A stretch of DNA of 40,184 nt. Source: Candidatus Nomurabacteria bacterium. Lineage in GTDB: Bacteria; Patescibacteriota; Minisyncoccia; Phycocordibacterales; UBA2100. Every line of letters starts with the position of its first letter. Within the stretch, counting starts at the first letter, position 1. The DNA lies in assembly GCA_943356775.1 (NCBI GenBank), contig CALRFU010000009.1:1-40184 (forward strand). Reading direction: 5' to 3'. Of the stretch, positions 1 through 8,117 are shown piece after piece. The notes beneath the pieces are model-generated. The model searched no databases. It was not told the DNA's origin and saw only the letters and a list, made by a program, of their open reading frames with translations. The translations under genes were made by a program, and so were the position numbers.

Positions 1-167
1 TTTTTCTTTCGGGGTTGCTGGCGTACTCGCCAGTGCGTGGGGCTTTCGTCGAGCGTACAATTTAGTTTAGAGCCACCACGCGCTCCGCGCGTGCCTCATT
101 CGGGGTTCTGCTGGAAATGAGTCCGAACTTTTTGGTATAATGACCACAATTCCGAATTTGAAGAAAG

Positions 168-275
168 ATTGACCTCGCCCGCGCCAAAGGCGCGGGCTCG
201 GGCTACCGTTTCCGCCAAGTCCCGCCAAGGCATTTTGAATTCCGCCAAGAGCATTCCCGCCGCTACGCGGCGGTT
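168..275 (-). repeat. Inverted copy of the recombinase 3' end (left arm)
   Basis: Read on the minus strand, this stretch aligns without gaps to 1763-1870 on the plus strand. By hand I count 80 of 108 identical bases. Both copies keep the same reading frame (NRR-AAG...EFKMPW...LAE...GAGE), so this is the C-terminal coding end of a related recombinase lying head-out from the intact gene. No N-terminal part is present. Both arms carry two short hairpins, one built on CCGCCGC/GCGGCGG (imperfect here) and one on CCCGCGCC/GGCGCGGG. It is either a relic of an earlier recombinase or one arm of an inverted-repeat-bounded element. The rest of 1-382 holds only small hairpins (18-33; about 79-93) and no convincing gene. 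Confidence 0.75.
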
Positions 276-382
276 CTCCAAGCAAAGCTTGGAATGTGCC
301 AAAGGCACATGAGCCGATGTATAATGAGATTACAAATTGTCGGTGTAATGCAAAACCTTTTATCAATTTAATTCCCGAAGCT

Positions 383-1987
383 ATGATCAAATATTTTATA
401 TATTGCAGAAAATCGAGTGAGGATGAAGAACGCCAAGTTTTGAGTATTGAGGCGCAACTTCATGAGCTTCGGGAATACGCCAAGCAACAGGGTTTGTTTA
501 TTGTTCGTGAATATTATGAAAGCAAAACTGCCAAAGAGCCTGGTCGTCAGATATTTAACGAAATGCTTGGCGAAATTGAAAAAGGTTCTGCCTCGGGAAT
601 TTTAGCGTGGAATCCAGACCGTTTGGCGAGAAATAGTATTGACGGAGGCAAGATCATATATTTTGTGGACACGCTAAAAATTGTTGCGCTAAAATTTCCA
701 ACATTTTGGTTCGAAGCGACACCCCAAGGAAAATTTATGTTGAGTGTCGCTTTCGGACAAGCAAAATATTACACCGACAATTTAAGAGAAAACATTTTGC
801 GTGGAATACGGCAAAAGATACGCCGTGGTGAATTGTCGGCAAAAGCCCCTTTGGGATATTTTAATGAATCTCGTTTGCGGACTATTGAACCAGACAAGAA
901 AACTTTTCATAAGGTGAAAGAGTGTTTAGGGGCTTTTGCTACTGGACAATACACGCTCACGGCAATTCAGCGCAAAATGTTTTCTCTCGGCTTGGTTGGC
1001 TCGCGAAGCGGAAAACCGCTCGTCCTCGCCTCGGTAGAACATATTTTGAAAAATCCTTTTTACTACGGTCATTTCCAGTACCGAGGCGAGGTACATCAAG
1101 GTTCGCACAAGCCAATGATTTCAAAGAAACTTTTTGACCAAATACAGGAAGCACTTGTCGCGAACGGGAAGCCCCGCAAAAAGCGAGGAGAAAAAGGTTT
1201 GCTGTACAAAGGATTTGCGGTCTGCGGTGAGTGCGGCTACGCGATAACTGCGGAACGGAAGATAAAGAAAAGTGGATTGGTGTATCACTACTACCACTGC
1301 ACTTTCAAAAGCCGCACTCAAAAATGTTCGCAAACTCGCTTTTTGCGGGAAGAAGAATTGACGCGACAAGTGCAAGACATGGTTCAAAAAGTTTCTTTGC
1401 CTGATGAGTGGCGGGACGCATATCTCAAAAAATTGGAAAGCGAAAACACCGATGTTCGCCACTCATCAGACCTTTTCGTTCAAAATCTCAAAAATGATAT
1501 TTCCGCCACTTCAGCGCGTCTGGAACGCCTTACAGACGCCTACTTAGCAGAGGCATTGGAACTTGGCGAGTATTTGGAGCGCAAGAACGCGCTGATGTCG
1601 GAAAAGAAGTCGCTGGAGGAAAAATTGAGTGATTTTGAACGAAAAGGCAATCATTGGCTCGAACTCACGCGCAACTGGATTTTAGAGGCCAACCAAGCCG
1701 GAAATCTCATTAAGGCAGAAAATCTTTCGGGGATGAAAGATTTTCTGGTGGACATCGGCTCGAACCGCCGCATAGCGGCGGGGAATCTCACGGGGGAATT
1801 CAAAATGCCGTGGCATTTCCTTGCGGAAATGCCACTCCACTCCCGCGCCTCCGGCGCGGGTGAGCCCGATTCTGAATCAAATCAAATTGGGTGGAGGTGG
1901 GGAGAATCGAACTCCCGTCCAGAAAATGGTGTACAGATGATTCTACAAGGCTTAGGGTATTCTTTTTTGTTTGAGTACAACGAGTAG
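383..1987 (+). CDS. Large serine recombinase (resolvase/integrase family)
   Basis: A 534-residue site-specific DNA recombinase. The N-terminal resolvase domain opens with YCRKSSEDEERQ; the serine after RK (residue 11) is the expected nucleophile. A recombinase domain follows, then a zinc-ribbon-like segment (CGECGY...HYYHC...KCSQ) and a C-terminal coiled-coil region. I place the start at 383, where similarity to the family begins, although the frame is open from 296. The gene is visibly more AT-rich than its neighbours, which suggests acquisition. The last ~32 residues (GGGESNSRP-like) are read from the antisense of the tmRNA 3' end, and the stop lies inside ssrA. This is the pattern left when an element integrates at the 3' end of an RNA gene. 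Residues about 461-496 are the segment repeated in inverted orientation at 168-275. Confidence 0.88.
   Translation: MIKYFIYCRKSSEDEERQVLSIEAQLHELREYAKQQGLFIVREYYESKTAKEPGRQIFNEMLGEIEKGSASGILAWNPDRLARNSIDGGKIIYFVDTLKIVALKFPTFWFEATPQGKFMLSVAFGQAKYYTDNLRENILRGIRQKIRRGELSAKAPLGYFNESRLRTIEPDKKTFHKVKECLGAFATGQYTLTAIQRKMFSLGLVGSRSGKPLVLASVEHILKNPFYYGHFQYRGEVHQGSHKPMISKKLFDQIQEALVANGKPRKKRGEKGLLYKGFAVCGECGYAITAERKIKKSGLVYHYYHCTFKSRTQKCSQTRFLREEELTRQVQDMVQKVSLPDEWRDAYLKKLESENTDVRHSSDLFVQNLKNDISATSARLERLTDAYLAEALELGEYLERKNALMSEKKSLEEKLSDFERKGNHWLELTRNWILEANQAGNLIKAENLSGMKDFLVDIGSNRRIAAGNLTGEFKMPWHFLAEMPLHSRASGAGEPDSESNQIGWRWGESNSRPENGVQMILQGLGYSFLFEYNE
1763..1870 (+). repeat. Right arm of the recombinase-flanking inverted repeat
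   Basis: The plus-strand partner of 168-275, about three-quarters identical and ungapped. It is coding here, as the C-terminal part of the recombinase. It contains two strong hairpins: CCGCCGC-ATA-GCGGCGG and CCCGCGCC-TCC-GGCGCGGG. The arm ends about 20 nt before the tmRNA 3' end. Confidence 0.75.
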
Positions 1988-2281
1988 GGAATACCCGAGA
2001 TCGCATTGTACCGGACTCTCTTTCTTTAGTTCCTTACCCGGAGTGAGATAAGGTTCGAACCCGAAAATATGACACGCTGGCTTCTGTATCGGATGTAGAG
2101 AAGAGCATGGTCGCTTAGGCTACTCGAGCGTAAGCGAACTGAAGGTCTTTCATCTGAATAGGTGAAAGTACTCCACGTGCTGTTTTATTTGCACTTAGGT
2201 TTTGAATGTTTTTATGGAAGGACATTCACTTCCGCCTCGCACACAAGCACACTGAATTTCCTGTCGAAGCCAGTCACCCCC
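1889..2281 (-). ncRNA. ssrA: Transfer-messenger RNA (tmRNA)
   Basis: tmRNA releases stalled ribosomes by adding a degradation tag to the unfinished protein. The 5' end GGGGGTGACTGGCTTCGACA is the family hallmark. Its first seven bases pair with CACCTCC at the 3' end, with one G-U pair, to form the acceptor stem. The T arm is GGGAG-TTCGATT-CTCCC. No clean CCA is encoded after the discriminator A at 1892, so the last bases are uncertain by 2-3 nt. The tag frame starts at the GCA resume codon (2192) and ends at TAA (2115). It encodes 25 residues beginning ANKTARG and ending FAYARVA, which is long for a tag. smpB lies just upstream on the same strand. The 3' end is overlapped antisense by the recombinase gene. 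Confidence 0.95.
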
Positions 2282-2311
2282 CATCTGCAATCCAGGGAGG
2301 ATTGCAGATGG
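2281..2311 (-). promoter_or_regulatory. Perfect hairpin abutting the tmRNA 5' end
   Basis: A 13-bp perfect inverted repeat (CCATCTGCAATCC / GGATTGCAGATGG) with a 5-nt loop. It lies between the smpB stop (2329) and the first base of tmRNA, and its last one or two G residues are shared with the tmRNA 5' end. There is no T-run, so it is a poor intrinsic terminator. It could be a processing signal in an smpB-ssrA transcript or an attenuator. Confidence 0.6.
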
Positions 2312-2328
2312 CGATGGACTAGCCACAG

Positions 2329-2772
2329 CTATTTTGTTTTCAAAGTCCTTTCGATGTGGCGCTTCTCGTCGCGCTTCCGTATTGTCTGACGCTTATCGGC
2401 TTTTTTCTTACCCTTTGCTATCGCAATGAGAAGTTTCAAATTTCTCCCTTTATTATACACCTTAAGTGGCACTATTGTCAACCCACGTTCACCTTCTGCC
2501 GAGGATACATGGGCGATTTGTTTGCGGGAAAGGAGGAGTCGGCGCGTCCGCTCAGGGTCGTATGACTTTGGGGCATTCGCGGGCTGCCACGCAGGTATCG
2601 TCGCACCGACGAGATAGGCTTCGCCACCGCGCGCGACTACGCGCGCGCCTTTGAGCGAGCCATGTCCGGCACGAAGTGACTTCACTTCGAAACCGAGCAA
2701 TTCCAAACCCGCCTCGATTTCTTCAAGGATAGTATAGTCGAATCCGACGCGTTTGTTCACTACGATAGTCAT
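2329..2772 (-). CDS. smpB: SsrA-binding protein SmpB
   Basis: A 147-residue partner of tmRNA that binds its tRNA-like domain and brings it to stalled ribosomes. Recognisable segments are the N-terminal NKRVGFDYTILEEIEAGLELLGFEVKS (split here as NKRVGFDYTILEE and LLGFEVKSLR), then HGSLKGARV, LLLSRKQI, IVPLKVYNKGRNLKLLIAIAKGKKKADKR, and a basic tail rich in K and R. The family's usual length is about 150. The start is set at 2772 because MTIVVNKR matches the family and because a TATAGT -10 box (2784-2779) ends exactly 6 nt before it, which suggests a leaderless mRNA. A longer start at 2787 lies upstream of that box. Only 47 nt separate the gene from ssrA, its functional partner. Confidence 0.95.
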   Translation of the reverse strand: MTIVVNKRVGFDYTILEEIEAGLELLGFEVKSLRAGHGSLKGARVVARGGEAYLVGATIPAWQPANAPKSYDPERTRRLLLSRKQIAHVSSAEGERGLTIVPLKVYNKGRNLKLLIAIAKGKKKADKRQTIRKRDEKRHIERTLKTK

Positions 2773-2822
2773 GCGAACACTATACACCGTGCTCGTATTC
2801 TTTCATTCGCGATTCCACTATG

Positions 2823-2839
2823 TATAATACGCATTTGTA
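2823..2839 (+). promoter_or_regulatory. -10 box immediately upstream of ftsH
   Basis: TATAAT at 2823-2828 lies 10 nt before the ftsH ATG (2839). Transcription starting about 7 nt downstream of the box would leave a leader of only a few bases. No Shine-Dalgarno sequence is visible. Confidence 0.6.
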
Positions 2840-4779
2840 TGGCAACTCCAGAAAAACCAGTAGTACGCAAATCTCGTGAGGGAGGCGAGAAGCCGAAGCA
2901 TCCCGGCGGACCGTCTATCTGGTTGCAGCTCTCAGCAGCATTTGGCGTCTTCCTCCTACTCTCAGTCGGTTACTCTTTTATACGCCAGTATATAACCACA
3001 CAGGATGAGGTAGCGCCTCTCTCTCAGATAGCACTGGACATCACCGCGGGCACAATCACCTCGCTCGACGTTTCCGGCGATAAGATAACGGCAACGTATA
3101 AGGACGAAACAAAAAAGACCTCGCGCAAAGAAAGCGAGAGCTCACTCACACAGACGCTATCCGATTACGGTCTCACGCCTGAAAAAATGGCGGCGGTGAA
3201 AATAGAAATAAAAGATGAAGGGGGATTGCGATTTTGGGCACTTACGCTTTTGCCGATATTGGTGCCAGTCATCTTTCTCTTCGGTGTCATTTGGTACCTC
3301 TCGCGACAAATGCGCGGGGGAGGGGGTATGCAAGCGTTTTCATTCGGTAAATCGATGGCGCGGCTCGTGAATCCAGAAGACGAAGTACAAAAAGTTACCT
3401 TCAAAGATGTGGCAGGCGCCAAAGAAGCAAAAAGTGAACTGCTTGAAATAGTCGACTTCCTCAAAAATCCAAAGAAATTCATCCAGATAGGTGCGCGCAT
3501 TCCGAAAGGCGTACTTCTCATGGGGGCGCCGGGTACCGGCAAGACGTTGCTCGCACGCGCGGTCGCAGGTGAGGCGGGCGTGCCTTTTTTCTCTATCTCT
3601 GGTTCTGAATTCGTCGAGATGTTTGTGGGTGTGGGCGCATCGCGTGTACGAGATTTGTTTCTGACCGCGAAAAAAGCCTCTCCATCTATCATTTTCATAG
3701 ACGAGATTGATGCGGTCGGGCGCGTGCGTGGCACAGGGGTAGGTGGCGGCAACGACGAACGCGAGCAGACACTCAACCAAATACTTGTCGAGATGGATGG
3801 CTTCGAGCCAAATGAAAAAGTAATCGTGATGGCAGCATCCAACAGGCCAGATGTCTTGGACCCCGCACTGTTGCGTCCGGGCCGTTTCGACAGACGCGTC
3901 ATGATAGACCTACCCGACCGCAAGGACCGTGAAGAAATTCTCAAAGTACATGCACGATCCAAGCCGCTCGGTGCGGATGTGAAGCTCGTCGTGATTGCCG
4001 AGCGCACTCCCGGATTCTCCGGTGCCGACCTCGCGAGTCTCATGAATGAAGGGGCGATACTCGCGGCGCGTGAAGACCGCAAAGAAATTACTCAATACGA
4101 TCTCATTCGTTCGATAGAGAAGGTGATGCTCGGTCCCGAACGCCGTTCACACGTGTTGAATAAAAAAGAGAAAGAAATCACTGCATACCACGAAGCCGGA
4201 CACGCACTCGTAGCATCGGTACTTCCGTATGCCGACCCCGTACACAAGATATCGATAATCTCGCGCGGTCGTGCTGCAGGGTACACGCTCAAGCTTCCGC
4301 TCGAGGACCGCAGGATGCAGTCACGCAAAGAATTCTTGGACGATATCGCGGTATCCCTCGGTGGCTTCGTCGCGGAGAAAATGATATTCGATGATGTGAC
4401 AACGGGCGCCTCGAATGACTTGCAGGTCTTGACCGCGCTTGCGCGCAATATGGTCGCTCGCTATGGCATGTCCGACAAAATGGGACCAATCGCATTCGCG
4501 GCAGGAGCACAACGTGCCATATTCGGTGAGGGGGTAGAGAATGACCAGACTTCGCAGGAAGTCGCCGCCGAAATAGATTCTGAAGTGAAGAAAATTATTC
4601 TGACTGCGCACAAGAAGGCAGAGAATGTTCTCACAAAGAATCGCGTCGCGCTCGATGCGATTGCTCAAAAGCTCGTAGAAGTAGAAAACCTTGAGCGCGC
4701 GGAATTCGAAAATATTCTGATAGCGCACGGCATTACACCGAAAAAGAAGGAAGATATCGAACATCAGCCTTTGGCGTGA
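2839..4779 (+). CDS. ftsH: ATP-dependent zinc metalloprotease FtsH
   Basis: A 646-residue membrane-bound AAA+ protease that degrades misfolded membrane and regulatory proteins. Features in order: a transmembrane helix at about residues 27-49, an extracytoplasmic loop, a second helix at about 132-155, Walker A GAPGTGKT (about 229-236), Walker [12 protein letters not shown], the second region of homology with RPGRFDRR, the zinc-binding HEAGH at 451-455, and the downstream metal-binding Asp in TTGASNDL. Length matches the family. The C-terminus is short and acidic. It is transcribed alone; a bidirectional terminator-like hairpin separates it from the convergent pyrC. Confidence 0.97.
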   Translation: MATPEKPVVRKSREGGEKPKHPGGPSIWLQLSAAFGVFLLLSVGYSFIRQYITTQDEVAPLSQIALDITAGTITSLDVSGDKITATYKDETKKTSRKESESSLTQTLSDYGLTPEKMAAVKIEIKDEGGLRFWALTLLPILVPVIFLFGVIWYLSRQMRGGGGMQAFSFGKSMARLVNPEDEVQKVTFKDVAGAKEAKSELLEIVDFLKNPKKFIQIGARIPKGVLLMGAPGTGKTLLARAVAGEAGVPFFSISGSEFVEMFVGVGASRVRDLFLTAKKASPSIIFIDEIDAVGRVRGTGVGGGNDEREQTLNQILVEMDGFEPNEKVIVMAASNRPDVLDPALLRPGRFDRRVMIDLPDRKDREEILKVHARSKPLGADVKLVVIAERTPGFSGADLASLMNEGAILAAREDRKEITQYDLIRSIEKVMLGPERRSHVLNKKEKEITAYHEAGHALVASVLPYADPVHKISIISRGRAAGYTLKLPLEDRRMQSRKEFLDDIAVSLGGFVAEKMIFDDVTTGASNDLQVLTALARNMVARYGMSDKMGPIAFAAGAQRAIFGEGVENDQTSQEVAAEIDSEVKKIILTAHKKAENVLTKNRVALDAIAQKLVEVENLERAEFENILIAHGITPKKKEDIEHQPLA

Positions 4780-4787
4780 GGACACCA

Positions 4788-4859
4788 GAGCCGGAGAAAT
4801 TTCCGTTCGCGAGACTTGCTCCGCTTCGAACACATCGCGACCGAAAATTTCTCCGGCTC
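4788..4859. terminator. Terminator-like hairpin between convergent ftsH and pyrC
   Basis: A perfect 15-bp inverted repeat (GAGCCGGAGAAATTT at 4788-4802 with AAATTTCTCCGGCTC at 4845-4859). The loop contains a further nested pairing TCGCGA/TCGCGA (4807-4812 with 4835-4840). The runs of A and T sit inside the stem, so it can act in either direction for the two facing genes. Confidence 0.65.
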
Positions 4860-4861
4860 CG

Positions 4862-5932
4862 CTATTTTGCTATCTGCCAATGAATCGTTTCGTTGCCGAG
4901 ACCGTGCACGGTGTTGCAGATAGGCCAGAGGTTGACACCTTCGTCGGTCACGACAGGATCGGTCGTTTGCCAATCTTTTTTTACGAGCGTAATTGTTTCT
5001 TTACTTGGTTCTACGCCGTAAAAACGTGGACCGTTGATTGAGAGAAAGTTCTCGAGTTTGTCGAGGCAGCCGAGCTCGTCAAATATTTGTGTGTACACTT
5101 CGACTGCGACGGGGGATGTAAATGTGCCGAAGGCGCAGCACGACGAGAACTTTTTTCCTTCGGGGTGCGGCGCTGAATCAGTGCCGGCAGAGATGAATGG
5201 CAATCCTTTTTTTGCAATATCTCGTACGCGCTCGCGGTCCGCACTCGTTTTTACCAAAGGCTTCATGTGAATGAGCGGGCGATAGCCGCCGGAGAATGCT
5301 TGACGCCTGTCGTAGAGAAGGTGTGTCGGGGTTATCGTCGCTACGAGCTGTCCCTCTTTACCGTTCTTTTCCATAAAGTCTACGGCACTCGCACTCGACA
5401 TGTGTTCGAGCGAGACTTTCAAGCGCGGGTACGCATCAAGGAGGCGGGGCAAGATGTCTGTTATAAAAAGCCGTTCGCCGTCGTACGGGTCTTCTTCTTC
5501 GTTATGTTCATTGAGGTGGACTTCTCCATGGAGCAAAAGAGGCATTCCGACTTCCTCCATCTTTTTCAGCACGTCTTTTGCTTCGAGGATACTACGGTAG
5601 CCCCACTGTGAATTTGTGGTTGCGCCATACGGATATGACTTCACCCCGTGTATGTTTCCTACCCCTTTTTCAATTTCTGCAGGTGTCAGATTTTTTGTGA
5701 GATACAACGTCATCAGTGGCTCGAACGAGTTTCCTACGGGGACTGCAGCAAGAATTTCCTTTTTATATTCCGCCGCCATTTCCACGGTGTCGATAGGCGG
5801 CTCCGTATTTGGCATGACGATAGCACTCGCAAATCTCTCGGCTGTTATAGGCGTCACGGCACGCAACATCGCCCCGCGCCTCAAATGCACGTGCGCATCG
5901 AAAGGTTTTTTGATAGTGATTGTGTCGCTCAT
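4862..5932 (-). CDS. pyrC: Dihydroorotase
   Basis: A 356-residue zinc amidohydrolase that interconverts carbamoyl-aspartate and dihydroorotate in pyrimidine synthesis. It resembles the shorter, E. coli-type PyrC. Visible active-site residues are HVH (14 and 16), the lysine expected to be carboxylated (K98 in GVKSYPYGATTNS), H135 in LLLHGE, H177 in SLEHMSS, and D252 in AGTDSAPH. The start at 5932 gives MSDTITIKKPFDAHVHLR, and TATACT (5944-5939) ends 6 nt before it. The frame stays open upstream to 6070, but that extension reads through the neighbouring pseudogene. No other pyrimidine-pathway gene is in the window. Confidence 0.93.
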   Translation of the reverse strand: MSDTITIKKPFDAHVHLRRGAMLRAVTPITAERFASAIVMPNTEPPIDTVEMAAEYKKEILAAVPVGNSFEPLMTLYLTKNLTPAEIEKGVGNIHGVKSYPYGATTNSQWGYRSILEAKDVLKKMEEVGMPLLLHGEVHLNEHNEEEDPYDGERLFITDILPRLLDAYPRLKVSLEHMSSASAVDFMEKNGKEGQLVATITPTHLLYDRRQAFSGGYRPLIHMKPLVKTSADRERVRDIAKKGLPFISAGTDSAPHPEGKKFSSCCAFGTFTSPVAVEVYTQIFDELGCLDKLENFLSINGPRFYGVEPSKETITLVKKDWQTTDPVVTDEGVNLWPICNTVHGLGNETIHWQIAK

Positions 5933-5954
5933 GTCGAAAGTATACACTGGCGAG

Positions 5955-6240
5955 ATGAGCAACCCATTCGACAAACTCAGGGCAGGGAAAGACGTATCAA
6001 AAAAGACTCTAGCACTCCATAAAAAGCTCGGGGGAAAGATACGCATCGTGCCTGCGGTACCTGTGCGCAACCGCGCCGACCTCTAGCTCGTCTACACCCC
6101 GGGAGTCGCTGCCGTATCGAGCTACGTCGCGAAGAATCCGAAAGAAGCACGTGAGTACACGATAAAAGTGCGGATGGTCTGCGCTCGAGGGAAGAGAGCT
6201 TCCGGGTGCCATCGAGGCCGTATTCATTCGCGGTGTTAAA
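5955..6240 (+). pseudogene. Decayed N-terminal copy of malic enzyme
   Basis: This translates to LHKKLGGKIRIVPAVPVRNRADL, then a TAG (6084-6086), then LVYTPGVAAVSSYVAKNP and a frame that falls apart after about 40 more residues. The same segments occur in the intact malic enzyme at 6641-7768 (about residues 10-60). The NAD-binding half is gone. The putative start region reads MSNPFDKLRAGKDV, a short repeat-like insertion. The 3' boundary is approximate. The relic lies upstream of the intact gene on the same strand, which fits an old tandem duplication. Confidence 0.8.
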
Positions 6241-6245
6241 AAGTA

Positions 6246-6274
6246 AGAGGTGGGCGCGTGTGGCGTCCACCTCT
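6246..6274 (-). terminator. Terminator of the 84-residue gene at 6300-6554
   Basis: On the minus strand AGAGGTGG and CCACCTCT form an 8-bp stem, followed by TACTTTTT. It lies 26 nt after the stop codon of the minus-strand gene. Confidence 0.6.
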
Positions 6275-6299
6275 CCATTTTCGTCGCGAGGTGACTAGT

Positions 6300-6554
6300 T
6301 CACCACCGTTGTGCTCGCTTCAGTGCGAGAATCCGAAAATCGACCGGGTTGGTCAAACGTCCTGCGCGTTCAAGTTCGAGGCGTTCTGCCGTGGCCTCTT
6401 CGAGGGCGCGCGCCAGGTTTGCGTTCGCAAGGCGCTCTGCCTCGCTCTGAGTCTTACTCCATTCGACGAAAGAGTTGTATATCGCATTCCAGACGCGTTT
6501 CAGCGCATGTGTGAGAGCCATTCCATCCCTCTCTGTTGTGCGAGTATCGCTCAC
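6300..6554 (-). CDS. Small conserved-looking hypothetical protein
   Basis: An 84-residue protein of unrecognised family. It begins MSDTRTTERDG, then WNAIYNSFVEWSKTQSEAERLAN, and a highly charged, Ala-, Glu- and Arg-rich helical stretch likely to be coiled coil. Evidence for reality is context: a GTG start preceded by AAGGAG at 8-nt spacing, an upstream TATATT, and a terminator-like hairpin just past the stop. It is unusual here in having a clear Shine-Dalgarno sequence. No signal peptide or membrane segment is seen. Function unknown. Confidence 0.65.
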   Translation of the reverse strand: MSDTRTTERDGMALTHALKRVWNAIYNSFVEWSKTQSEAERLANANLARALEEATAERLELERAGRLTNPVDFRILALKRAQRW

Positions 6555-6640
6555 GTTCGTTTCTCCTTCTTTTGACGAACCTGCGGAATATACTTCTCAA
6601 AATACGTTGTGGCAATAGTCTCGGCTGGTACACTGGGGGT

Positions 6641-7768
6641 ATGAAAAACAATCAGAAGCAGGCAATTGCACTCCATAAAAAATTAGGCGGAAAGATTCGC
6701 ATCGTTCCCGCAGCTCCCGTCCGAAATCGCGCGGACCTCGCGCTGGTCTATACTCCGGGGGTGGCCGCCGTTTCGTCGCTTATCGCTAAAAACCCAGAGC
6801 TCGCGCGCGTCTACACCATGAAAGGGCGAACGGTCGCCGTCGTTTCCGACGGATCAGCCGTCCTTGGACTCGGCAACATCGGCGCACTCGGTGCCTTGCC
6901 TGTCATGGAGGGGAAGTGTGCGCTTTTCAAAACATTCGCGGGAGTGGATGCGTTTCCGATTGTCCTCGATACGCAGGATGCGGATGAGATTGTGGAAACA
7001 GTATTGCGCATAGCACCGGCATTCGGCGGTATCAATTTGGAAGACATTGCCGCGCCGAAATGTTTTGAAATCGAGCGTCGCGTGAGCGAGGCTCTCGACA
7101 TTCCGGTGATGCATGATGACCAGCATGGCACGGCGGTCGTTGTGTTAGCCGCGCTCCTTAATGCATTCAAGGTCGTTGGCAAGAGGCTTGTTTCAGCGCG
7201 AATCGTAATTCTCGGTGCGGGAGCGGCAGGAACTGCAACCGCACGACTCTTGCATGCAGCGGGAGCAAAAAATATCGTTGTCCTCGACAGCAAAGGCATT
7301 ATCGATTCGAAGCGACCGGAGCTTCACAAGCAAGAGCTTGCCACATATAACGCGGAAGGCGTCACGGGAAATTTGCAGGACGCACTCAAGAATGCAGACG
7401 TACTTCTCGGGGTATCGGGACCGAATCTTGTAAAAGCAGAAGACATCAAGCTCATGGCGAAAAAGGCTGTCGTGCTTGCGATGGCAAATCCGACACCTGA
7501 GATTATGCCTGATGAAGCAAAGCGAGGCGGTGCGATGGTGGTAGGCACCGGCCGCTCTGATTTCCCGAATCAAATTAATAATTCACTCGCATTTCCCGGC
7601 ATCTTCCGCGGAGCGCTTGATCGTCGCGTCCGGAAGATAACGACCGAGATGAAAATAAAAGCTGCACACGCAATCGCACGCCTCGTCAAGAAACCCACAG
7701 CAAACAAAATAGTGCCCGATATGTTCGACAAGCGCGTTGCAAAAGCAGTGGCAAAAGCGATTCGATAG
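6641..7768 (+). CDS. Malic enzyme (NAD(P)-dependent, short form)
   Basis: A 375-residue oxidative decarboxylase of malate to pyruvate. Key segments: VYTPGVAAVS near residue 35 (catalytic Tyr), SDGSAVLGLGNIGALGALPVMEGK, HDDQHGTAVVVLAALLNA, the Rossmann motif VILGAGAAGTATARLL, ANPTPEIMPDEA and GRSDFPNQINNSLAFPGIFRGALD. It has no phosphotransacetylase-like extension, so it is the minimal bacterial form. Cofactor preference cannot be read from the sequence. The start at 6641 (MKNNQKQAIALHKK) is supported by TACACT at 6629-6634, ending 6 nt before ATG. A decayed copy of its 5' half lies at 5955-6240. Confidence 0.93.
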   Translation: MKNNQKQAIALHKKLGGKIRIVPAAPVRNRADLALVYTPGVAAVSSLIAKNPELARVYTMKGRTVAVVSDGSAVLGLGNIGALGALPVMEGKCALFKTFAGVDAFPIVLDTQDADEIVETVLRIAPAFGGINLEDIAAPKCFEIERRVSEALDIPVMHDDQHGTAVVVLAALLNAFKVVGKRLVSARIVILGAGAAGTATARLLHAAGAKNIVVLDSKGIIDSKRPELHKQELATYNAEGVTGNLQDALKNADVLLGVSGPNLVKAEDIKLMAKKAVVLAMANPTPEIMPDEAKRGGAMVVGTGRSDFPNQINNSLAFPGIFRGALDRRVRKITTEMKIKAAHAIARLVKKPTANKIVPDMFDKRVAKAVAKAIR

Positions 7769-7786
7769 CTCGGGTATACTACTCTC

Positions 7787-8023
7787 ATGGACCCAATGCA
7801 GCTTGCCCAGATGAAGCGCACGGTAGAATGGCACGCTGAAGAGGCGCGGCATCACGAGCGCGATTTGCAAACCGCTGAACTTGCGCTCGAAAATGCGAAG
7901 AAAAATGTAGAAGAACTGCGTAAGAAGGCTACCGAGAGCAAACGCAAGCTCGAAGTATACAAAGGGGATGTCGTCCGTGCGGAAGCAGAGGTACGCAAAA
8001 AGATAGCCGACGCCCGTCATTAG
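7787..8023 (+). CDS. Small coiled-coil protein
   Basis: A 78-residue, highly charged protein with heptad-like spacing almost end to end (EWHAEEARHHERDLQTAELAL, shown here in part, then KNVEELRKKATESKRKLEVYKGD). No signal peptide, membrane span or catalytic motif is visible. TATACT at 7775-7780 ends 6 nt before the ATG, the same leaderless arrangement as many neighbours, which argues that the frame is real. A second Met three codons in is an alternative start. Function unknown. Confidence 0.65.
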   Translation: MDPMQLAQMKRTVEWHAEEARHHERDLQTAELALENAKKNVEELRKKATESKRKLEVYKGDVVRAEAEVRKKIADARH

Positions 8024-8117
8024 TCGAGCCGGTAATTCCTAGCTTTTGTCTACAGGCTTGTCTCGATAATCGGACTCTTGAATATACAATTAGAGGGCCT
8101 CTCTTTGAGGTTCGAAT

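Noticed and set aside
1-300. Possible second att site (copy of the ssrA 3' end)
   Set aside because: I looked for the tmRNA 3' sequence (GGGAGTTCGATTCTCCC) on both strands and did not find it here.
3165-4082. Long minus-strand frame (305 codons) inside ftsH
   Set aside because: It is antisense to a clear AAA+ protease, is Ser/Arg-rich in the way of frame shadows, and has no promoter or family match.
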